A DNA stretch of 64,000 nt from Isotricha intestinalis (Eukaryota > Ciliophora > Litostomatea > Vestibuliferida > Isotrichidae), in assembly GCA_023807065.1 (NCBI GenBank), contig JAJJLU010003460.1, positions 1 through 64,000 on the forward strand. Reading direction: 5' to 3'. The notes beneath the pieces were generated by a model. The model saw nothing but the letters and a program-made list of their open reading frames with translations, made no database searches and was not told where the DNA came from. The translations under genes were made by a program, and so were the position numbers. Shown here piece by piece: positions 8,683-16,214 of the stretch (its first letter is position 1; every line of letters starts with the position of its first letter).

Positions 8683-10593
8683 TTAATCTACACCACAATT
8701 TATAAAACAAAAAAAACTCCAGATTGATTTTTTTTTAGTTTTTTTATTTTTTAAATCATGAATATTATTCAAATTCATTTTTTCTTTTGATTCATTAATT
8801 TTATTATTATTTGAAATATTATTTTTATCTTCAATACATTTAACAAAAATGTTTGGATCAGGAGAAGATAAAGGAGGAGAAAAAAATTTATTAATCATAC
8901 TACTAAAAGGAAATTGTTTTAATAATGAAATATCCATAGTTTTAATATATGGACTTCTTGACATAATATCAGGTTCATTCATTAATATTTTTAATCTTGC
9001 TAAAGCTTCATTTACATTATGAATTCTATTTTCTTTAAAATCTTTATATAAATTATTTAATGGAAGAAAAATAAATGATAAATTTTTTTTACTTCCTCTT
9101 TCAATGGCTGAATTAATAATATTATCATTAATATTTTCAATAGTTTTTTCAAAAGAAAAATCACTTAATATTCCTTCTTTTAAAGTTTTATAAATAATAT
9201 TACATATTTCAAAATTATTCATATATTCAATTAATCCATTACTAGTTAAAAAAATAAAATCAATATTTTCAGAATTTTTTACTTTAACAATATCAGGAAC
9301 TGAAGAAATCATATTTGGAATTCCATTATAAATTCTTAATTTAGATTTATAATCTCCAATTGAACGAGTTAAAGATAAATTTCCAGGAATAATTTTTTTA
9401 ACATTATTGTCTTCAATTATTTTTCCTCCAAAATTTTCAACTCTTTCTTTCTCACTTAGATTATCTATTATATGTTCTTTTGATAATTGACTTACTTCAT
9501 AACAATTATCTATTGATATTATTGCTCTTGAATTTCCTAAATTGGAAACATAAATATTTTTTTCTATATTTATTAATATTAAAGCACTTGAACCACAATC
9601 TTCTATTTCATTATTTATTTTTTGTTCCATTAAAGTATTTTCAATATTTTCAAAAGTTTTATATATTGTTTCATCAGTTTCAGAAAATAAATTTTTATTT
9701 TTAAATAATATCTTATGGAAATTTTCCTTTAAATATGATGAAATTTGATTTCCATTATGACCATCATAAATTGCAAAAAAATTTGTATTAAATTTTCGAT
9801 GAAAATGCATTGTAGGAACATTAAGACTTATTCCTAATTTATCTTCATTAAATTCTTCTCCATTTTTAAATGATATTGCACTAAATCCTTTAAAAATTCC
9901 AAAATTTTTTATTCTCATTATTTTTTCACCATTATTTTTAAAGTCTTCTTTTAATTCATTTTGTATTTTAATTTCTTTTAAATTTTTTATTTCATTTATA
10001 TCATTACTACTTGTAATATTATTATTACTTGTTGTTTTTGAATTATTATCATTTGAAAAAGATGCCATGTTTAAAGTATTTATGTCATCATTTGAAATTT
10101 TATTTCCTATTAAATCTGCACTTCTTCTTTTATTTATCTCATTAAAATATTCTATGTTTATTTTTGCAAATTTTTCATTTAAAAAAAGTGATCTATTTCT
10201 TTTTGGATTATTAACTTTATTTTCTGCAATTTTTTTAATATCTAAATCACATATCATTGATGATGGAGAATCACTCACTTCTTTACTAAATTTTACGTTT
10301 TTATGACTTTGATGTGGAGTCATTTTCCTTAAGTTACTTTTTTTTAAATTTTGAGATGAATTTTTTTTTTTTGAAAATTTTTTTATTATATTATTTATAA
10401 TTGTAATTTGGTTATTTGTTGTGGATTTTATTATTATATTATTTTTGTTTAATAAATCTACATTTTGATAAGTTAAATTTGTTTCTTTAAGAAAATTATT
10501 ATTTAAAACATTTGGTTCTAATGTATTCATTTGGTTAAATGTTTGAACTTTTGTTAAAAAATTTATATTATTATTATTATTATTAATCTCCAT
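8683..10593 (-). CDS. PP2C-family phosphatase-fold protein, probably catalytically dead
   Basis: PP2C enzymes are metal-dependent Ser/Thr phosphatases. This 636-residue protein has a polar N-terminal extension of about 225 residues, then the PP2C fold. The ED pair (FNEDKLG) and the DGH motif (AIYDGHNG, near residue 276) are kept, as is the LTRSIGDYKSK block. Other metal-site positions differ from the family: the usual SDG is SNG (LTSNGLIEY, near residue 452) and the usual GS-x-DN is GSKKN (near residue 499). GDSR is also GNSR. Loss of two metal-coordinating aspartates predicts a pseudophosphatase. The C-terminal 100 residues are polar and unassigned. Fold is confident; inactivity is inferred. 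Confidence 0.8.
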   Translation of the reverse strand: MEINNNNNNINFLTKVQTFNQMNTLEPNVLNNNFLKETNLTYQNVDLLNKNNIIIKSTTNNQITIINNIIKKFSKKKNSSQNLKKSNLRKMTPHQSHKNVKFSKEVSDSPSSMICDLDIKKIAENKVNNPKRNRSLFLNEKFAKINIEYFNEINKRRSADLIGNKISNDDINTLNMASFSNDNNSKTTSNNNITSSNDINEIKNLKEIKIQNELKEDFKNNGEKIMRIKNFGIFKGFSAISFKNGEEFNEDKLGISLNVPTMHFHRKFNTNFFAIYDGHNGNQISSYLKENFHKILFKNKNLFSETDETIYKTFENIENTLMEQKINNEIEDCGSSALILINIEKNIYVSNLGNSRAIISIDNCYEVSQLSKEHIIDNLSEKERVENFGGKIIEDNNVKKIIPGNLSLTRSIGDYKSKLRIYNGIPNMISSVPDIVKVKNSENIDFIFLTSNGLIEYMNNFEICNIIYKTLKEGILSDFSFEKTIENINDNIINSAIERGSKKNLSFIFLPLNNLYKDFKENRIHNVNEALARLKILMNEPDIMSRSPYIKTMDISLLKQFPFSSMINKFFSPPLSSPDPNIFVKCIEDKNNISNNNKINESKEKMNLNNIHDLKNKKTKKKSIWSFFCFINCGVD

Positions 10594-10823
10594 GTTTTTT
10601 CTAGATTAGAAAATAATTTATAGAATCTCAAAATATTACTTAATTGTTTTTATATTTTTTTGTTATTTTATTTTGGGAATATTAATTTTATTTATTATTT
10701 AAGGTTTCATTATATAAGAAATCTCAATTTGAGAAAACAATTACTTAATATTTTTTTTAAAAATAATTGTTAAAATAATTTATTTGTTTGTTTAATTCTT
10801 TTTTTATTCTTATTTAAATATTA

Positions 10824-11501
10824 ATGGCTTTTGATTATACAAAAAATGAAAGAATTATTATGTCTATTATTACTGGAATGAGTAATATTACATCTATACC
10901 AGTAACAATATTAGTTTATAGGAAAAATAATATATTTACTTTTTGTTTTGCATTATTTAGTTCAATAACTTCTGTATTTTATCATGTTTGTGAATCACTT
11001 GACATAATTATTTTTCTTCCTCAATTAAAATGGCATGAATTAGATAATATAGGAGCAATATGTTCACTTAATTCTCTTATATTAGTTTTAACAAGTTATT
11101 TCCCTGATTTAGATAAACAAGATAAATTAAATTATTTTAGTATATTTATTGCTTTAATTTTTCAACAAAAAGGACCTTGGGATATTTTAAATACTTTATA
11201 TCCTATTTTCCTTTTTTTATTTATTGCATTATATGATATTTTAAAAAGAGGATTACCTAAATTTAATAGAGATGCATTGTATTTTGGAGGAAGTGTTTTA
11301 ATGATTGCAATTGCAATGTTTGTTAAAGGATTAGATGATGGAAATGATTATTTAAGAATTTATCATAGTTTATGGCATGTTTCTATTGGTGTAAGCTCTT
11401 TTTATTTATATCAATTACAAGAAAATAAAGTCATTCATTATTATAATATAATGAGAGATTTTATAATAAATTTTTTTAATATTTTAAAATTCAAATTCTA
11501 A
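10824..11501 (+). CDS. CREST/DUF3522 membrane protein (PGAP6/TMEM8/myomaker-like)
   Basis: A 225-residue multi-spanning membrane protein. It carries the spaced Ser, His and Asp residues of the CREST superfamily of putative membrane hydrolases: S50 and H54 in SITSVFYHVCE, D74 in WHELDNIGAICS, and H181/H185 in YHSLWHVSIG. The surrounding spacing (YH.C, then W..LDN.GAICS, then HS.WH near the C-terminus) matches the DUF3522 group that includes PGAP6, a GPI-specific phospholipase A2, and myomaker. About seven hydrophobic helices are visible. It may act on lipid-linked substrates in the secretory pathway. It lacks the extracellular domains of animal TMEM8, so it is a core-only form. Confidence 0.75.
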   Translation: MAFDYTKNERIIMSIITGMSNITSIPVTILVYRKNNIFTFCFALFSSITSVFYHVCESLDIIIFLPQLKWHELDNIGAICSLNSLILVLTSYFPDLDKQDKLNYFSIFIALIFQQKGPWDILNTLYPIFLFLFIALYDILKRGLPKFNRDALYFGGSVLMIAIAMFVKGLDDGNDYLRIYHSLWHVSIGVSSFYLYQLQENKVIHYYNIMRDFIINFFNILKFKF

Positions 11502-11616
11502 AAATATTTCATTTTTTTTTTATTTTTTTCTCACTATAATCAATAAACATAATATATTAATATTTTATTTAATTTATATTAAAACCAAAAAAAAAATATT
11601 TGATTTAGATAAAAAA

Positions 11617-12731
11617 ATGGGGTGTGATTGTAATACACCAAAAGATGGAGGAATAGAATTAGATAACCAAAGAGTAAAAGAACTAGGTAAAATCAATATA
11701 TAACTAAAAAAAACATAATTTCCAAAATAGAAAGCCAAATAAAACACAATCCAAAAATATTTAAAACTTTAATTCGAATTCAGTCCCGTTTGCGTGGTTT
11801 AATCACTCGTAAAAAGCTTCGTTCAATGAATCCGAAATCTTCTTTAAATCGAATAAGTCCAAATATATCATCGAGTAAATTCACAACAGTACAGAATTCG
11901 AAAATAACTGAGGAAGACATTCGTCGTTTATTTCAGAAGTATCCTCCCTTAACGGATGAAGTACTAGTGGAATTAAAACAGACAGTGGAATATGAGAACC
12001 GTGCAGTATATTATGGTGAATGGTCTCACAATCCAAATGAGCGTCATGGTCGTGGTATTCAAGTATGGACAGATGGTTCTCGTTATGAAGGTTACTGGAG
12101 GAATGATAAAGCAAATGTAAAAGGGAAATTGATTCATGCTGATGGAGATGTTTATGAAGGAGAATGGCAAGAAGATAAAGCTCATGGATTCGGTGTTTAT
12201 ACACATATTGATGGTGCAAAGTATGAAGGATATTGGAAAGAAGATAAACAAGATGGAAATGGGAAAGAAAGTTGGCCTGATGGTGCTAGTTATGAAGGAG
12301 AGTATAAACAAGGGAAAAAATGTGGAAAAGGGAAATTTAAATGGGCTGATGGTTCTGTTTATGAAGGAGACTTTTATGATAATAATATTAATGGGAATGG
12401 AATTTATACTTGGGGTGATCAAAGACAATATATTGGAAGTTGGAAAAATAATAAAATGGATGGAAAAGGGATTTTCACTTGGCCTGATAATAGGAAATAT
12501 GAAGGAGATTATAAAGATGATAAAAAAGATGGATATGGTATTTTTGAATGGAGTGATGGAAGGAAGTATAAAGGATATTGGAAAAATGGAAAACAAGACG
12601 GTGAAGGAGAATTTTATAATATTAATACTCATCTTTGGAGAAAAGGAATTTGGAAAGAAGGAAAAAGAGTTCAATGGGTTGATGATGAAAATCTTGAAAG
12701 TACTGCTGTTGCTAATGTCGTTGAAAATTAA
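11617..12731 (+). CDS. N-myristoylation-signal IQ-motif MORN-repeat protein
   Basis: Two exons, 11617-11686 and 11731-12731, give 356 residues. The open frame of exon 2 has no ATG at its 5' end; joining the upstream ATG exon across a GTAAAAT...TAG intron restores a start and an in-frame protein. It begins MGCDCN, a strong signal for N-myristoylation at Gly2 with palmitoylation at Cys3/Cys5. Residues about 37-54 form an IQ motif ([16 protein letters not shown]), a calmodulin-type site. From about residue 105 there are about nine MORN repeats of 23 residues (YEGEW...G.G...DG). MORN arrays bind membranes or form cortical scaffolds. The first part of exon 2 uses many CGT codons, unlike most neighbours, perhaps reflecting high expression. 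Confidence 0.85.
11687..11730 (+). other. Spliceosomal intron, 44 bp
   Basis: Starts GTAAAATC and ends AAAATAG. It splits a glutamate codon (G|AA) between the myristoylated N-terminal exon and the IQ-MORN exon. The intron carries stops in the reading frame, so the gene needs its removal. Confidence 0.8.
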
Positions 12732-12997
12732 GTATATTTAATTTGTTTTTTATTTTATTTTTCTTTTTTTTTTAATTTTGATTTTTCTAGTTTTTGAATG
12801 TTGTTTTTTTAGATTTTCAAATTTACTTTTTTTGATATTTCTTTTTATTGTAAATTTAACTATAATAAAAATTTTTTTATTTAAATAGTAATTCCTTTTT
12901 TATTAAGTAAAAGGATTTAAATTAAATTTATAAAAAAATTTATTATATTTTGGAGTAAATATTAATTTATTAGATAATAAATTTTTTTAATTTATAA

Positions 12998-14388
12998 ATG
13001 TTAAATATCAAAATTAATAAAGAAAATTTGAATAATTCAAATAACTATCATAATCACAAATATAACTTTATTCCTTCTTCAAGGTTTTTATATAGACCAA
13101 GAAGAAAAATAGGAAATGCATGTTATTGTTTAAATTTACTTGAAAAAAATGGTTCAATAAACATAATAACAGATTCATCGAAAATATTTATATCAAAAAT
13201 AAGATTAATAGAATTTGAAGATCACTTTGATGAATTATTAGAGAAGGGTAAAATAAAAATAGATGAATTAGATTCAAATATAACATCATCTCAAGATAAA
13301 TTATTTTATTATCAAAGATATTATTATTATTCAAAATATGATGAAGGAATAAAAATGGATAAAGAATGTAAAATTTTATTTATAAAATAGGTTGGTGGTC
13401 TGTAACACCTGAAATAATTGCTGAATACACTGCAAAAATCTCAAAAGGATTTTCTGTTATTGATGGATTTTGTGGAAGTGGTGGTAATGTTATTCAATTT
13501 TCAAAATATTCTCCTAAAGTTTATGCTATTGATATTGATGAGAAAAAATTGGATATTTGTAAAAATAATTGTAAGGTTTATAATTGCTCTGATAATATTT
13601 CTTTTATTCATTGTGATTTTTTAAAAATTAATAATTATCCTGATGAAAAAGTCTTTGCTGATTATATTTTTTTATCTCCTCCTTGGGGAGGAATTCAATA
13701 TAAAAATTCAGAAGTTTATTCTATTAAAAATTTAATGACTCCTTCTATTTATGATATTATTAAAATGTGTTTAAAAATTTCTAAATATATTATGTTTTAT
13801 GTTCCTAGAACTTTATTACTTGAAGAATTATTTAATATAATTTATGAAATTACTGGTAATGATAGATTATTTTTTGATGTTCATATTTTAAAATCTGCAA
13901 ATAAAATCAAAGCTTTATTAATTATTTTTGGTTATGATATAAATGACAAAATTAAAGAATTAGATATTGATGATTATATTAGATTCCATTATGAACCTTA
14001 TAATATTTCAGAGAGGAATTTAGAGATTTTATTAGCTATTGCTAAATTAATAGGAAATTATAGATTTTTTCAAAATGAATTCGAATATAGAAAATTTTTA
14101 TGTAGTGAATTTAATGAAATAAATACTGATTTTGGAAATGAAGTAATAAGATATTTCTTTAATAAAATATTAACTGAACAAGAAAAAATTAAAATAAAAT
14201 CTTTAAATAACCTCTTTAATCCAAAATTTTTCCATTATAAAAAATGTTCTTCAATTCATAAAGAATCTTCAAAAAAAACTTCTACTAATTCTTCAACCAA
14301 TAGTACTATTAGTAATAATGGAAAACATTCTTGGATATTGGAAGAAGCAAATGAAATTTCTATTCAATTTTTGTCTCATTCTATATAA
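12998..14388 (+). CDS. TGS1: TGS1, trimethylguanosine synthase (RNA cap hypermethylase)
   Basis: TGS1 converts the m7G cap of snRNAs and snoRNAs to trimethylguanosine using S-adenosylmethionine. Exons 12998-13367 and 13391-14388 give 455 residues. Splicing joins MDKE to CWWSVTPE, restoring the family's conserved WWSVTPE stretch, which otherwise lies in another frame after a stop. The SAM-binding motif is VIDGFCGSGGN and the catalytic motif IV is LSPPWGG, whose tryptophan stacks on the cap guanine. The N-terminal 120 residues are divergent and much shorter than in animals, typical of protist TGS1. The Ser/Thr-rich C-terminus is not conserved. Confidence 0.9.
13368..13390 (+). other. Ultra-short spliceosomal intron, 23 bp
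   Basis: GTAAAATTTTATTTATAAAATAG is the first 23 bases after the exon; it splits a cysteine codon (T|GT). Retention gives an immediate TAG at its 3' end, whereas removal restores the conserved TGS1 catalytic core in frame. It is the shortest intron I could demonstrate here. Confidence 0.85.
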
Positions 14389-14444
14389 ATAATTTATTAA
14401 AATAATTTAATATATAAATAAACCATAGTAAAAGTATATTTTTA

Positions 14445-14973
14445 ATGGAGGATAATAAAGAAAAAGCAAGAGAAAATTTAATAACACTTTTTACAACTCA
14501 TTTATTGAATATAGTAGATTATGACAAATCGGGTAAAAATAATGAAAATATTTTGATAAATGGATTTTACGAAAATGGTATTCATTCTAAAACAGATACA
14601 AAATATAGTTTTACAGGAAAAGATATAGATGGGTATGATATAGATGGATCTTTTCATTTTGATAGAGGATATTTTGTAGATAAAAATGGATTATATACTC
14701 CTATATATGGACATAATTCGAAAGGATTCAATAGCCTAAGAAAACATTATCTTACTGGAACTGAATATGACCCTGAAGGATATAACGTTGAAGGGTTTGA
14801 CAAAAATGGGATTCATAAGGCTACAGGCATCCATTTGGTCTCCGGGAGGTTTTGATGTTTATGTTGATAGTATCAAATTAGGAGGATATGTTTCAACATA
14901 TCATAAATTTAGAGGAATGTCTCCTAATTTCTGGAAATATGAGCCTCATTTTAATGAAAAAATATCTAAATGA
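14445..14973 (+). pseudogene. Frameshifted gene of a Gly/Asp/Tyr-repeat protein family
   Basis: The ATG frame runs from 14445 to a TGA at 14853-14855 (136 aa). It contains imperfect repeats built on G-[FY]-D-x-x-G, such as TGTEYDPEGYNVEGFDKNG. From about 14830 the +1 frame carries a clear further copy of the same unit (WSPGGFDVYVDSIKLGG), running to a TGA at 14971. One base gained or lost near 14827-14833 would join the two, so the simplest reading is a frameshifted gene. No intron with GT...AG fits the break. I do not recognise the family. It borders the two decayed genes downstream and the composition becomes more GC-rich from about 14770. A real short protein ending at 14855 remains possible. 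Confidence 0.5.
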
Positions 14974-14994
14974 ATTTTAAAATTCCAGACTGCT

Positions 14995-15345
14995 TTTAAA
15001 TTTGAAACACATTACCAGAAGAATTATTGGCAAAATTTGTTTCTTAGTTGACTATTCTAGTTCTGTTTTGATTAATTAAATCTGAAATTATTTTTGAAAA
15101 TTCTCATATCAATTCTCGGTAGAGTGTAGATGGGTCCATAAAAATCAAAAATTTTGGGTTCTAACATTAAGGCTCTTGCGATTGCGAGTCTTTGTTATTA
15201 CTATCCTATTAATTTTTAGAGAATTGGTTTTCTTTTCCTTTTAGTCTGAACAGATTAATTAAATTTTTGACTTTTTCTAGCATTTTCAAGTTTTGAATAA
15301 CAATCAAGATGGAAGAGAAATTAAAATTAATATAAGAATGAGCAT
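14995..15345 (-). pseudogene. Decayed fragment of a bacterial-type polar amino-acid ABC transporter ATPase
   Basis: Read on the minus strand, broken frames spell the C-terminal half of a GlnQ/HisP-type ABC ATPase in the right order. First comes MLEKVKNLINLFRLKG (from 15283), then after a frame change L-I-G, three stops, and QRLAIARALMLEPKI (about 15212-15150), which is the ABC signature and the following helix. After a second frame change come FMDPSTLYRELI (degenerate Walker B region) and ETNFANNSSGNVFQI (family position after the H-loop), ending near 14998. Two of the three stops (TAA TAA) sit where this family has glutamines. The Walker A half is absent; the fragment ends where the plus-strand kinase remnant starts. 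The gene type is typical of bacteria, so horizontal transfer followed by decay is the inferred origin. Confidence 0.65.
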
Positions 15346-15816
15346 CATATATAGAATACATTCATTTCCACAGAGATTTATTTAATGTTAGGTATAGATG
15401 TTCATATATGATTAATAGATTTTAGAATAGCAAAAGTAATAAAGAAAAAAGATTACACCATGTCAAGATCAAAAAGAAATGTAAATTATTTATCACACGA
15501 ATGTTTAGATTCGATAGAAATATGAGAAAATGAACATAAAATTTTAAAAAGGTCTCCTAAAGTTGATGTTTGAGCTTTAGTTGTATTGTTTCTTGTTTTT
15601 TCTGGATTTGTTGCTTGGACTGATAAAAAAAGATTTCCCTCCTATATTATTTAACAAGTTTTAATTAAAAAAATCCTTTTTTTTATTCCTAAAAATATTA
15701 ATATTCCTTCTATTGTTCATGTTATTCAAAAGTTTACCCATGTAGAACTTGATAAAAGATCTACAATGAGTTAAATTAAACAATTTATGGAAGAACATAA
15801 AATGAGATGTCAATAA
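15342..15816 (+). pseudogene. Decayed protein kinase fragment (TKL/Tyr-like C-lobe)
   Basis: Plus-strand frames spell kinase subdomains VI to XI in order. YIHFHRDLF holds an HRD at 15369-15377. After a frame change before 15385 comes LIDFRIAK (DFG as DFR), then NYLSHECLDS in the APE position. Next is KVDV-TGA-ALVVLFLVFSG, where the stop at 15571-15573 replaces the tryptophan of DVW, and finally THVELDKRSTM near 15739-15768, the subdomain XI arginine region. Five in-frame stops (three TGA, two TAA) and one frameshift make it non-functional. The N-lobe is missing. It abuts the ABC remnant head to head. Confidence 0.65.
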
Positions 15817-16214
15817 CATTCTTTTTATTTTTTGTTTTTTTTTTTTATTTTTTTTCACATCCCCTTTGTTTTTTCTTTGTCCGTTTGTTTTCATTTATTA
15901 TTCAATCAAATCATTTTGATTAAAAAATGATTTAGGAAATATAATTTAATATAATGTATTTTGTCTTACATTCTAATAATTTGTGAATTATAAATATAGA
16001 CATTTTTATTTTCAATTAATCAAATTTTTTTATTTAAATAATTATATTTTTGGTAATTTATCAAATTTTAATTTAATTATATGTAATAGCGTGAAATATA
16101 ATTAAAGTAAACATTGATTTATTTATTTTAAATAAAAAAAATGTTAATTTTTATTTTATTTGTCATTAAATAAAAAATCATATTAATAAGATATTTTTAG
16201 AATAAAAAAAATAA
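15817..16214. other. AT-rich intergenic region
   Basis: I see no gene, RNA or repeat here. It lies between the kinase remnant and the PUF gene and includes the presumed PUF promoter. A pyrimidine-rich stretch at about 15820-15885 continues past the end of the remnant. Confidence 0.5.

Noticed and set aside
11881..12674. Long minus-strand open frames opposite the MORN gene
   Set aside because: They are shadows of the MORN repeats: low-complexity Ile/Phe/Ser or His-rich text without domains, in antisense to a clearly conserved protein.
12136..12741. 201-codon plus-strand frame overlapping the MORN gene in another phase
   Set aside because: It is the +1 reading of the repeat array (Met/Lys/Gly-rich) and is explained entirely by the periodic MORN codons.
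13418..13624. 68-codon frame at the start of TGS1 exon 2
   Set aside because: It is out of phase with the conserved WWSVTPE...DGFCGSGGN frame, which is restored by the 23-bp intron.
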